A DNA stretch of 64,000 bases, from positions 1 to 64,000 of the forward strand of contig JAETQR010000022.1 of assembly GCA_021770615.1 (NCBI GenBank), read 5' to 3'. The stretch comes from Lachnospiraceae bacterium (lineage in GTDB: Bacteria > Bacillota_A > Clostridia > Lachnospirales > Lachnospiraceae). This document shows, piece after piece, positions 7,930 to 15,896 of this stretch. Position 1 is the first letter of the stretch. Each line of letters starts with the position of its first letter. The notes under the pieces are model-generated. The model was not told the origin of the DNA. It saw only the letters and a program-made list of their open reading frames with translations, and did not search any database. The translations under genes and the position numbers were made by a program.

Positions 7930-7958
7930 ATTATATCATACTATATTTTTTTATGCAA
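7930..7958 (-). promoter_or_regulatory. Sigma-A promoter of the membrane protein-AbiTii-nuclease operon
   Basis: On the minus strand TTGCAT (7958-7953) and TATAAT (7935-7930) are 17 bases apart, and TGA before the -10 makes it an extended -10. Transcription would start about 7 bases later, at the edge of the CIRCE element. Confidence 0.8.
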
Positions 7959-8075
7959 CTTTTCTATATCAAAAATACTCAATACCCAATCCAACATAGG
8001 AAATACTTTTAATTCATTTCACAACCAACAGACATACCATCTTTACGCCCTGCTGATTCGCATCCTGCCAAATCC

Positions 8076-8459
8076 CTACAGATTCTTAATAAAATTCAAA
8101 TCTTTCCTATCTAGCGCTTTCTGCAGCTTTGCGTTCTTTTTCTTCAGTTCCTCATTTTCTATCTGCAGCTCCCTTACCCGCTGTTCCAGCAGTCCAATCC
8201 GACCTTCCATTGCTCTGTCAATAATCGCCCTACGGGGATCGACTAGCCCTGCCTGATTCTGCACCGCATCATCCATCTCCTTGCGGACAGTTGGATTCTT
8301 GTAAAAGAACCCTCTGGAAAGTCCCGTCATTTTCATCAGCTTGGGGACAGTGATCCGCTCCTGCTCCATCTGCAGTTCCCGGATTGCCTTTCTTGCCTGT
8401 GCAATCTTTTCTTCACTCCGCTGCCGGTTCACGGTAACCATCGTGTCGTATTTGCTCAT
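8076..8459 (-). CDS. DUF6262 family protein (TnpC-like, copy B)
   Basis: A 127-aa protein with NRQRSEEKIAQARKAIREL, TVPKLMKMTGLSRGFFYKNP (a helix-turn-helix-like segment) and a C-terminal coiled coil of about 45 residues rich in Glu and Lys. DUF6262 proteins sit next to tyrosine recombinases in Tn554-like elements, where TnpC helps transposition. The start at 8459 has GTGAGG 5 bases ahead and overlaps the integrase 3' end by 47 bases. The frame is intact, but its integrase partner is truncated, so it may be an orphan. Confidence 0.75.
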   Translation of the reverse strand: MSKYDTMVTVNRQRSEEKIAQARKAIRELQMEQERITVPKLMKMTGLSRGFFYKNPTVRKEMDDAVQNQAGLVDPRRAIIDRAMEGRIGLLEQRVRELQIENEELKKKNAKLQKALDRKDLNFIKNL

Positions 8460-8806
8460 ATTCCTCACTCCATCCATCTAGATTTTCGTATATTATCTTT
8501 GTCATCATGTCTCTAACTGCCCTTGTTTCGTCTGCCACAAGCTGATTGCTCATCTTCCGGTAATGCTGTACGCTCCCCAATCTTTTATGCCCTAGCAGTT
8601 TTGCGATAGTCCAGTCATCCAGATGCATCTCCGTCAGTTTTACTCCATAATAATGCCGGAACATGTGTGAATTAAACCGGAATGGCTTTCCATCGTCATC
8701 CCGCAGTTTCTCCCTCTGGATCATGGCAAGAACCTTATGCTTGACTGTGGTGTACTGCAGCGGGCGGCTGACATCATCATCATTGACAAATATGTACTTT
8801 GCCCCA
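8413..8806 (-). pseudogene. Tyrosine integrase C-terminal fragment (copy B)
   Basis: The frame encodes only the catalytic end of an integrase: KYIFVNDDDVSRPLQYTTVK, then RFNSHMFRHYYGVKL (H-x-x-R) and LLGHKRLGSVQHYRKM with the Tyr. It is closely similar to copy A at 4776-4990 but lacks its nonsense codon. In-frame similarity continues upstream past the first ATG (8724) to about 8806, where it stops inside the ParM-like gene. The N-terminal domain and first catalytic Arg are therefore missing. Confidence 0.75.
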
Positions 8807-9698
8807 CAATCCGCTCATACCCGGCAGCGTTGGCGTGGACATCCGTGATGAAAACACTACGGCAAAGACCGTCCTGAGACGTCACATGGCGTTTCATGAT
8901 GGCAGAGCCACCTCCCATGAAAACAGACGGCACGGCTTTTAAGTCAAACCCCGCCTCCGCAATGGCGGACAGAATCCGCTCCGTGTAAAGCCTCCCGTGG
9001 CTCTGGATGATTTCCTTTGCCTTTCCATCCAGGCTGCACGGGCTGCCATTTAACACCCTCTCCACCTGCATGTCCGTTACGGACAATCCGGTGTTCCGGC
9101 GCACCTGCTCCATAATCTCATCAATACAACGGATTACCCCAAGTTCCAGACTCCGGCAGGTGGAGGCATTGGGGATGGCATTATCCAGCCGCATGAGGTC
9201 CACCGTCCACCCACCGATGTCTGCCAGAAGCACGGACGGCTCTCCTGTCAGGTGTTCCGGGTAAAGAGCCAGAGCAGAGTACCCCTGCGGGAACAGCTTT
9301 ACATCCTGTACCAGAACCTCATATGTCTCGCTTTCAAACAGAAAACGGAGGGGCTGCTCCCTGCGGAACAGATATTGCCTGAAATTCTTCTTCTCCCGCC
9401 CAAATCCGGCAAGGGGAAGACCAGCGGCAAGAACCACCTCCACACAGTTTCCCGCTTTCCGGTACTTCAGTTCCTGTGCCACTGCCGCCATCGTCAGCAG
9501 ATAATAATTGTCATTGGCGGTCTTGTCCTTCACAAGCGTCTGCCGCCCCGTCCCGCACACATAATATTTTCCCGCATACTGTAAGACATTCTGCAGCGTG
9601 TACGGCTCATAATCGTAAGCCACAAGCCCCGTAGGAAAACAGGCATGGGCCGTCTTAATGGCAAAATAACCATGATCGATTCCTATAATGATACGCAT
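8721..9698 (-). CDS. parM: ParM/StbA-like actin ATPase, 3' end replaced
   Basis: The protein has an actin-like ATPase layout: IIIGIDHGYFAIKTAH (phosphate 1), VLLADIGGWTVDLMRL (phosphate 2) and PSVFMGGGSAIMKRH (adenosine loop). ParM proteins polymerise to push plasmid or element DNA to daughter cells. The native sequence runs to about GYERIVGQ (residue 300). After that the gene enters integrase DNA in the wrong frame and ends with about 28 foreign residues. ATG at 9698 has AAGGGA ahead of it. No ParR gene is seen beside it. It is probably a cut remnant of a plasmid-like or conjugative element. Confidence 0.7.
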   Translation of the reverse strand: MRIIIGIDHGYFAIKTAHACFPTGLVAYDYEPYTLQNVLQYAGKYYVCGTGRQTLVKDKTANDNYYLLTMAAVAQELKYRKAGNCVEVVLAAGLPLAGFGREKKNFRQYLFRREQPLRFLFESETYEVLVQDVKLFPQGYSALALYPEHLTGEPSVLLADIGGWTVDLMRLDNAIPNASTCRSLELGVIRCIDEIMEQVRRNTGLSVTDMQVERVLNGSPCSLDGKAKEIIQSHGRLYTERILSAIAEAGFDLKAVPSVFMGGGSAIMKRHVTSQDGLCRSVFITDVHANAAGYERIVGQSTYLSMMMMSAARCSTPQSSIRFLP

Positions 9699-9974
9699 CA
9701 CATCCCTTCATTTTTTTGTTTTTGAACATTTCTGTGTGGGTTTTTATCAGAATCTGGATTGTAAAGTTTCTGCCGGGAAGCGGCAGAGAATTGGTAAGAG
9801 GCTGCTTTTTCTCCAGCCAGTAGAGGTAAAACTCCCTGCAGAGTTCCGGTTAGACCATATGGCTTGTATCACTTTTACAACCCGACACGAGAGCCTTTCC
9901 ATGTAAAATAATAGAAAAACGGTGCAAAAAGTGAGACAAGTGATAAACCAGCTTTTTGCAGGAAAGGACATGCC

Positions 9975-10223
9975 ATGCCCAAACCAAGGACACACACTGG
10001 CGAAAAAAACCTGATCAGTAAACGCCTGATTGCGCTGAGAAGCCAGCACGGTTTCTCCCAACGTGATCTTGCCCGCCAGCTCCAACTGGCAGGCTACGAT
10101 ATGGATAAAAATGTGATTACCCGGATCGAAACGAACAAACGCTATGTCACCGATCTGGAACTGAAAGCACTGACAGAGATTTTTCATGTCTCCTACGATT
10201 ATCTGATTGAGGGAAAAGAATAA
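9975..10223 (+). CDS. XRE family helix-turn-helix regulator
   Basis: An 82-aa protein that is essentially one Cro/CI domain: LISKRLIALRSQHGFSQRDL, LARQLQLAGYDMDKNVITRI (recognition region) and a final YDYLIEGKE. It would bind DNA as a dimer. GGAAAGGA lies upstream of the ATG. It is divergent from the ParM-like gene (276-base gap), so it may control that gene, as is common in mobile elements. It ends at a good terminator shared with a convergent gene. Confidence 0.8.
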   Translation: MPKPRTHTGEKNLISKRLIALRSQHGFSQRDLARQLQLAGYDMDKNVITRIETNKRYVTDLELKALTEIFHVSYDYLIEGKE

Positions 10224-10265
10224 CCGGGGCAGTAGGTTTTCCTACCGCTCCGGCGTCTTTTTCTT
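10224..10265 (+). terminator. Rho-independent terminator after the XRE gene
   Basis: An imperfect stem pairs CCGG...GTAGG with CCTAC...CCGG around a TTTT loop (10224-10252), followed by CGTCTTTTTC. It begins at the XRE stop codon and overlaps the 3' end of the convergent gene. Confidence 0.7.
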
Positions 10266-10832
10266 TGATGTATTCTTCTCCTGTTTTTCCACAGGCTGAA
10301 TGTTACTGAAAAAGTATTGCATTCTTTGTTTTACTGTTTCGTAAGAATCAAACTCTGGCATGGAAAGATGGACGGCAATGGCATCCACATATTTCTTATT
10401 TCCAATCTTCCTGCCGTATTCCTCGCAGCGTCCCCAATATCCGTCCCCTCCGGTATGGATCGTATCGCTCTGCCCATCCACAATCATCAGGTACTGTGCC
10501 GTATCCACACCGATTTCTTTGGTCGATACCTCCTGCCCCTCATACATCATTCCTTCCGCATAAGTCTCGATGGTTTCCTTTGGAGCCATGTAAACAGACA
10601 GTCCACATACCTTTTCGCCTGGAAATTTTGCAAACTCCACCTCGGTTAATAGCACTCTTGCCTCAAAGAATCTGGGCGGCGCATAATTTGCAGTCAGCCG
10701 TTTTAACCTCTCCCCTGAAAATTCCTCAAAGTAGGATGGATCACCAACCACAATCCTTCTTGGGCAGTCCACCCTGAATTCCTCCTGCCGGAGAATTTTT
10801 TCCTCCGGCTTTTCCGTTTTCTTATTTTCCAT
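10242..10832 (-). CDS. Conserved hypothetical protein of mobile-element type
   Basis: A 196-aa soluble protein with a charged N-terminus, a central RIVVGDPSYFEE motif, a YLMIVDGQSDTIHTGGDGYW segment and a Lys-rich tail. I do not recognise a named family with certainty; the DPSY motif recalls small domains near DUF4241. The start was moved to 10832 because GGAGGTGA lies 8 bases before that ATG. It precedes no gene closely downstream and follows two small genes (10869-11045, 11061-11267), probably in one run of element genes. Confidence 0.5.
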   Translation of the reverse strand: MENKKTEKPEEKILRQEEFRVDCPRRIVVGDPSYFEEFSGERLKRLTANYAPPRFFEARVLLTEVEFAKFPGEKVCGLSVYMAPKETIETYAEGMMYEGQEVSTKEIGVDTAQYLMIVDGQSDTIHTGGDGYWGRCEEYGRKIGNKKYVDAIAVHLSMPEFDSYETVKQRMQYFFSNIQPVEKQEKNTSKKKTPER

Positions 10833-10868
10833 TCTGTACGTCACCTCCATAATAATTTTGTTACTGCA

Positions 10869-11045
10869 TTATTCCCTTCCCCTGCTCCAGACGCAGCCAA
10901 TCAATTCATCATCCTGCGTATAGGCAAAGATTTCTTTTGCCTCTGTATTTTTCTCTGCAAAGTCTACAGCAGCTTTCAGGTCATATAACTTGCCAAGCAT
11001 AACCTCCCTGCCATTTTCCACAGAGAAGTATTTTTCTGGATTCAT
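10869..11045 (-). CDS. Small hypothetical protein (58 aa)
   Basis: A short gene starting MNPEKYFSVENGREVMLGKL and ending CVWSRGRE. It has a very strong ribosome site (GGAGGAGG, 5 bases before ATG) and lies 15 bases after the stop of the small basic gene, so it looks translated. No family is recognised. Its composition (acidic, soluble) suggests an element-encoded accessory protein. Confidence 0.6.
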   Translation of the reverse strand: MNPEKYFSVENGREVMLGKLYDLKAAVDFAEKNTEAKEIFAYTQDDELIGCVWSRGRE

Positions 11046-11060
11046 TCTGCCTCCTCCTGT

Positions 11061-11267
11061 TCATGTAAAATCAACCATTTTTAATGTGGAGCATACTTTT
11101 TTATAGCCGCTGTGCCTTACGTCCAGTCTGGATGCCCGCCTAACTTTCCGGTTCAATACCTTTTTCCTCATGGATATTCCACGTCGCAGTTCTCCCCTCA
11201 TGCTGTTGGCACCATTGCCCCGCATCCAACTGTTCCTCTTTTTTCTTGCTGTTCCTGCATATGACAT
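11061..11267 (-). CDS. Small Arg/Lys-rich hypothetical protein (68 aa)
   Basis: The product is very basic, with RKVRRASRLDVRHSGYKK near its end. AGGAGAG lies 6 bases before the ATG (MSYAG), which supports translation. It heads a short run with the 58-aa gene. A nucleic-acid-binding role is possible from charge only. The bases upstream to 11382 hold only a possible weak promoter. Confidence 0.5.
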   Translation of the reverse strand: MSYAGTARKKRNSWMRGNGANSMRGELRRGISMRKKVLNRKVRRASRLDVRHSGYKKVCSTLKMVDFT

Positions 11268-11382
11268 TTCGCTCTCTCCTTTCTGTTCTGGATTTCAGCA
11301 CAACACTATACCACTTTCCTCTGGAATATCTATTCAGCAGAACCAACAAAAAACCTTCCTGCACCTTGGTATTTTTGACAAT

Positions 11383-11420
11383 AAAAAAACTGATAATGAG
11401 TTTTCTTTCCTCACTATCAG
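11383..11420 (-). terminator. Rho-independent terminator of the HTH-methyltransferase-YbaK gene
   Basis: On the minus strand an 11-base stem (CTGATAGTGAG with CTCATTATCAG, one G-T pair) with a 9-base loop is followed by seven T. It lies 144 bases after the stop at 11564. Confidence 0.8.
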
Positions 11421-11563
11421 ATATCAAACACCCTTACTTATTATCTATATTTTTGTACACCAAATATTCTCCCCCAAAAAAAGACTGTACTCTTTTGAAC
11501 TTACCGTCTGCCTTTACAACTATCGAAATCCTAAAAAAATCTTGGATATAATCCCTTGCATCT

Positions 11564-13954
11564 TTATTCAAATGTGTTCAATTTAGTAACATTAGCCTTA
11601 TTTACTATTTCAAGAAAATCCCTTGTTTTAATCCGAATACTTTCTGTATTGGAATCACCACGCATAATCACATATTCTTTATCAATACGATAATCATTTG
11701 ATAAAAAAATATCTTCGTTTGACTCATTATCTACTAATCTTTCTGCAAGGACAGCTAATGGAGAAATTGTTCCCTGATTATGCTTTTTTATTACAAAAGT
11801 TTCTGGAACCAATTCATATTTCGCATCGTCATAAGCAACCATATTATCATAGGGAAGAATTACATACTTCCAACAATTCTTATGTGATGACTTTGGATTC
11901 TTTTCCTGTAATGCAACGGTTTTTAAAAGCGTTGCATCTGATATAGAAATATTCTTTTCCTGCAGACTTCGTTTTAAACTTTTAGAGTCTGGTGCCAAGG
12001 TATGAGCGTAACATTCATAAGTAATATTAAGTTCAATAAGATAGTTCTTTATCCTTGTATCATTTTTCTTAACATACTTATTTTTATGAGCAATAACATC
12101 AATCATCTGTCCATGAATTCCTTTTTCTGCAAATGATTTATCTGCTTCACGAATCTCATCAAGAATCGTTCTAGAATATTCACTAGGATTTATTAAAGCA
12201 GAAATATAAGGGTATGTTGACATATTAATATTCTCTATATCAAACAATGATAAGTAGTTTGACTGAAGATTTTCCAGAGAATAAGCCCTTAATTTTTTTA
12301 ATAAAGGTGGGCGTTCATTCATTTTATAAGTCCAATAATCAGATATATATAATGGAGAACTCTCAAAACGCTGATCATGTAAATGGTACTTATTTAATAT
12401 GATAGCTTCTTTATTATACACTGAAATAAACAGGATTCCGTTTTCTGACAACCAATTGTACGCATAACGAATAAAACGAGTTAAGTCACTAATTTGACTT
12501 CCTGCTCCATACCCAATTACTAAAAGATCTACTTTACCATTTAATTCTTCTGAGTATTGATGCATCATATATTCTGGATCTAAATGGTTTATATGTAAGG
12601 ACACATTAGAAGGCAAAAATTGATTGTTTGTCTTTTCCTCCAACTTTGTCATAAGAGAATATGCACTGTGTGAAGTTGTAAACAACAATAATTTTTCACA
12701 TTTGTCAATTATTTTACACGTAGTAAGAGAATTCGGTGCACATATCTCTACAACAAGAGAAAGCTTTTGTATTCCCTGTTTCTTTAAAAACAACTTCACA
12801 GCATTAGCAATTAGGTTACGCTCATAATATATTACATGCCGAGACAAATATGAATACCGACAAACTTCTTTTATCAGTACCTCGTCCGCATAATAGGTAA
12901 ACTTGTCGATTTCAGGTTTTTTTTGATCTGAACCCAATATTCTATTAAGCGGATCCTCTTTTACCTTTTCAAATTTTCCCGAGTCAATTTCTTTATACAA
13001 TTTATCCAATTTATCCAAGTATGGTAGGAAAATAATTTCATTACTGATAACAGACAGATAAGACATAAATCTTTCAAAAATCAGTTGAGCATACCTATGC
13101 TGATCTACAAATCTACGATTACTAAAATCTTCTTCTCGAAGTTCAAGACCTTGAATTGATATCTTCTGCAAGTCCTTCTTCTTGACAAACTCAAAGAAAA
13201 GATTATACTCTTCCATTAATGATGACTGCACAGAAACTGGAATACTTTTTTTATCAATATCGGTAATAAACAAAAGCATTTTCAAACCATTCTCGTTTTT
13301 TAATTTTTCAATCATAATAGAATAATAAGCCAAGTCTTGGGGATTAGAATAATCTATCATATAATTAGTTAATACAATACCTACATTATATGCATTTGAA
13401 AATTTCAAAACCAGATAATTAACATTAGAACTAGATTTTTCGTTATATTTAGACTGATTAATAGTATATATTAAAGCGTCGTATATAACGCCTGCCTCTC
13501 CTTCTCCTATTCTCTTTTCATTTACCTGAAAATATTCTTGATAAGCATAGAAAAACTTTTTCAGAGTTTGAATTATATTGGCAGTTCCTATTTCATCCTG
13601 CAAATATTTTCGTTGTGACATGTCAATCTTTAGTAATTTATCTATAATAACCAACATATCTTCGGTTTCATCAAATATTTTCCATGTATATTCCCTGTCA
13701 ATTCCAGCTTTAGCAAGTTCTGAAATAATAAATTCTGAAATTCCCTTGAATTCCTTTTTAATATCATCCTTCAAACCAAATATCAACGAATTGACTGACT
13801 CACGTCGAATTGTAGAGCGTTCTTCCTTAGCCCAAGCTGATATTGATTTCTGATCAGCACCCACCTTGTCGGCAAGACTGTAAGGCGAAATGTTCTTTTG
13901 TTCAATAAAATAACTGATAATAATTGATATAATTCTTTCTTTTGTTATATTCAT
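11564..13954 (-). CDS. HTH - methyltransferase-like - YbaK/editing-like fusion protein
   Basis: A 796-aa protein of unusual make-up. Residues about 1-55 look like a helix-turn-helix (SPYSLADKVGADQKSISAWA). Residues about 90-360 are unrecognised. Residues about 385-590 look like a class I SAM-dependent methyltransferase: LSLVVEICAPNSLTTCKIID (motif I region) and VDLLVIGYGAGSQISDLTRF, then WLSENGILFISVYN. The last about 150 residues resemble YbaK/ProX tRNA-editing domains (SDATLLKTVALQEK, YVILPYDNMVAYDDAKYELV, GTISPLAV, IKTRDFLEIV). ATG at 13954 has GGAG 6 bases ahead; starts at 13966 and 13981 are possible. It is divergent from a TRIC channel gene. Domain calls are from memory of patterns; function unknown. 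Confidence 0.6.
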   Translation of the reverse strand: MNITKERIISIIISYFIEQKNISPYSLADKVGADQKSISAWAKEERSTIRRESVNSLIFGLKDDIKKEFKGISEFIISELAKAGIDREYTWKIFDETEDMLVIIDKLLKIDMSQRKYLQDEIGTANIIQTLKKFFYAYQEYFQVNEKRIGEGEAGVIYDALIYTINQSKYNEKSSSNVNYLVLKFSNAYNVGIVLTNYMIDYSNPQDLAYYSIMIEKLKNENGLKMLLFITDIDKKSIPVSVQSSLMEEYNLFFEFVKKKDLQKISIQGLELREEDFSNRRFVDQHRYAQLIFERFMSYLSVISNEIIFLPYLDKLDKLYKEIDSGKFEKVKEDPLNRILGSDQKKPEIDKFTYYADEVLIKEVCRYSYLSRHVIYYERNLIANAVKLFLKKQGIQKLSLVVEICAPNSLTTCKIIDKCEKLLLFTTSHSAYSLMTKLEEKTNNQFLPSNVSLHINHLDPEYMMHQYSEELNGKVDLLVIGYGAGSQISDLTRFIRYAYNWLSENGILFISVYNKEAIILNKYHLHDQRFESSPLYISDYWTYKMNERPPLLKKLRAYSLENLQSNYLSLFDIENINMSTYPYISALINPSEYSRTILDEIREADKSFAEKGIHGQMIDVIAHKNKYVKKNDTRIKNYLIELNITYECYAHTLAPDSKSLKRSLQEKNISISDATLLKTVALQEKNPKSSHKNCWKYVILPYDNMVAYDDAKYELVPETFVIKKHNQGTISPLAVLAERLVDNESNEDIFLSNDYRIDKEYVIMRGDSNTESIRIKTRDFLEIVNKANVTKLNTFE

Positions 13955-13966
13955 ATAAATCTCCAT

Positions 13967-14490
13967 TCCGCCTTCTTTCAATAATCGGCACTAATAGTAA
14001 TTTTAATAATTTGTTGTGTTTCAGTAAACTTTGCTATAAAATCCATTTTCAAACTCAATATCAAAGATGTCCACTTATGTACTACATAATATATTGATAT
14101 TTCTCTTTATATCAATATTGAATACTTTTATATGCATTAACTATATAAAACCATTTTATCACATATTGTTATTTATTTCGTAGTATATACTCTAATTCTT
14201 CGAAACAAAATATTTTCTTTAATTATAACATAAAAATATGACTTGTGCTATTAAATTAAAAATTTAATAGAATCTAATGGAATTTACTGGAATTTTGCAG
14301 GAATAATTATATATTTTTTAATTTCAAGTTTCATTCCTATTCTCTTGTAATCCATCTCTTTCATTATTTATACTAAACAGAGCATAAAAATATAAACCGT
14401 CATAAAGCAACTAGAATCAAATCAATTCATTCCAAACATTTTTTGAGGATGAAACGCTAAAATTAGAAAATCGTACAAGGAGGTATAATA
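13967..14490. other. AT-rich divergent intergenic region
   Basis: About 520 bases between the fusion protein and the TRIC-type gene. Very AT-rich with no open frame of note. It must hold both promoters, but no box pair is convincing on either strand. Its clearest signal is the 23-base dyad at 14248-14270. Confidence 0.5.
14248..14270. promoter_or_regulatory. Perfect inverted repeat, possible operator
   Basis: CTATTAAATT-AAA-AATTTAATAG has perfect 10-base arms. It lies between two divergent genes, one encoding a protein with a helix-turn-helix, so it could be the binding site of that protein. AT-richness makes chance dyads likelier. Confidence 0.35.
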
Positions 14491-15273
14491 ATGAATAGCA
14501 ACACTATTTTTATTACATTAATTTACTTTGTAGGCATTGCTTCTTGTGCCGCACAAGGGGCGGAAAAGGGGAAATACCAGAACTATATCCCAGTATTGCA
14601 TTATCTAGCAAACGCATTTGGAGGTGGATTCATGCGTGATATTATCCTTTTAGGAGTTCATCCATGGATTCTTACTTTATCGGCATTGCCGGATATAGTA
14701 CTAGTAATTATAATTGGATGCTTATATACCTATTATTTTCTCATTTGCAAAGCAGCAAAAAAACAATATAATATAGCAATACAACTTGTAGCTCTTACAG
14801 ATGCTTTCGGCCTTGGAAGTTTTATCTGCATAGGTATGGATAAGGCATTCGAATATAGTGACAATGTCTTTACAATAATTACATGTGGCTATGTTACAGC
14901 CGTTGGCGGGGGCTTACTTGCAAGTGGAAAACTATTTACCCTAATTTTCAGGAATAAAAAAACCATATGCTATCACCTTGTAACCTTGCTTGGATGTTGT
15001 TATTACTACATATACAGACATTCACTTTTTCTAGTATTTTTTGTTGCTAGTGGAATTTTTCTTACAAATATCGACTATAAAAATCTGTATTTCCTTTTTC
15101 ATTGCAACGTAATAACTGCATACCCTAGCATTTTCTTACTGTATGAACCTATCTACGGGCAAAGCAACAATTATTTCCAAAAACAAAAAATTCTGCAGAT
15201 TGAAAAAAAACTCGGCATCTATCCAATATGCCCCAAATTATATCTCGTACAACATCGAATTCGTCAGTGCTGA
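14491..15273 (+). CDS. TRIC/UPF0126 family membrane channel protein
   Basis: A 260-aa protein with about seven hydrophobic segments. It shows the two-fold TRIC repeat: FVGIASCAAQGAEKGKYQ then LANAFGGGFMRDIILLG in the first half, and ALTDAFGLGSFICIGMDKAF then TAVGGGLLAS in the second. Prokaryotic TRIC proteins form trimeric cation channels. AAGGAGG lies 7 bases before the ATG. The second GGG motif lacks the usual Arg-Asp, and the C-terminal about 40 residues are polar and unusual. It is divergent from the HTH-methyltransferase-YbaK gene and ends at a strong terminator. Confidence 0.75.
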   Translation: MNSNTIFITLIYFVGIASCAAQGAEKGKYQNYIPVLHYLANAFGGGFMRDIILLGVHPWILTLSALPDIVLVIIIGCLYTYYFLICKAAKKQYNIAIQLVALTDAFGLGSFICIGMDKAFEYSDNVFTIITCGYVTAVGGGLLASGKLFTLIFRNKKTICYHLVTLLGCCYYYIYRHSLFLVFFVASGIFLTNIDYKNLYFLFHCNVITAYPSIFLLYEPIYGQSNNYFQKQKILQIEKKLGIYPICPKLYLVQHRIRQC

Positions 15274-15311
15274 CACTTTGCAACATTACAATTTAATAAA
15301 AAATAGACTTT

Positions 15312-15349
15312 AAAAAAGAGCATATCACACATTGAGATGCTCTTTTTTT
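15312..15349 (+). terminator. Rho-independent terminator (may work both ways)
   Basis: AAAGAGCAT (15315-15323) pairs with ATGCTCTTT (15337-15345), followed by TTTT. The complementary A-run on the other side would also serve minus-strand transcripts from the flavodoxin fragment. Confidence 0.85.
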
Positions 15350-15436
15350 ACAGGAATAAAATTCATACAGTATACACATTTTTTCCTATTGTTTGTGTAT
15401 ACTGTTCCATATACCCATCTTTTTTAACTGTATGCA

Positions 15437-15835
15437 CTATATACACAGTGAAATACCATACTCCATTTTAGGATAACCAACAAAAATAACGTCGTATTCC
15501 CGGATATTCTTTACCTTCCCCTTGATCTTCGGTCTTACCGTATCATCCTGCTGCTCTACATTCGCCCTGCAGTTATCATTGCTGTAATCCAGGTCTGCGG
15601 ATGTGTATGGATCTGCCGCTTTAATCTGATAAAGCGTTCCACCTGTTGCTTTCTTAATCTTCTTTGCCGCACTCTTTGTCGTTCCTGTTCCGGAAAAATA
15701 TACGACTAACACGTTGTTTGATGACTTTTTTGTTTTACTTGCCGCACTTACATTTGTTACCGGAAGCGCCAGACCCGCAATCAGCGCAAACACCAGCACC
15801 AGATTCATCCAAAATACTCTTTTTTTATTCTTCAT
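15437..15835 (-). pseudogene. Secreted flavodoxin, truncated at the C-terminus
   Basis: The 132-aa frame begins with a signal peptide (MKNKKRVFWMNLVLVFALIA) and then the FMN phosphate loop region NVLVVYFSGTGTTKSAA. It continues through ADPYTSADLDYSND, but stops right after IFVGYP with eight unrelated residues. Relatives continue IWWGEAP plus about 70 residues that complete the flavin site. GGAGG sits 8-9 bases before the ATG at 15835. It probably cannot bind FMN properly. Confidence 0.75.
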
Positions 15836-15896
15836 GATTTTTTCCTCCTGATTTTTCATAAAATTTTTTTACATCATAGTTTTTTGATACAAATAT

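Noticed and set aside
11140..11427. A 95-codon minus-strand frame
   Set aside because: It runs through a clear terminator hairpin (11383-11420) and overlaps the better supported 68-aa gene with its own ribosome site.
14200..14340. Possible riboswitch or small RNA in the AT-rich gap
   Set aside because: Only one AT-rich dyad is visible and no conserved riboswitch core was recognised.
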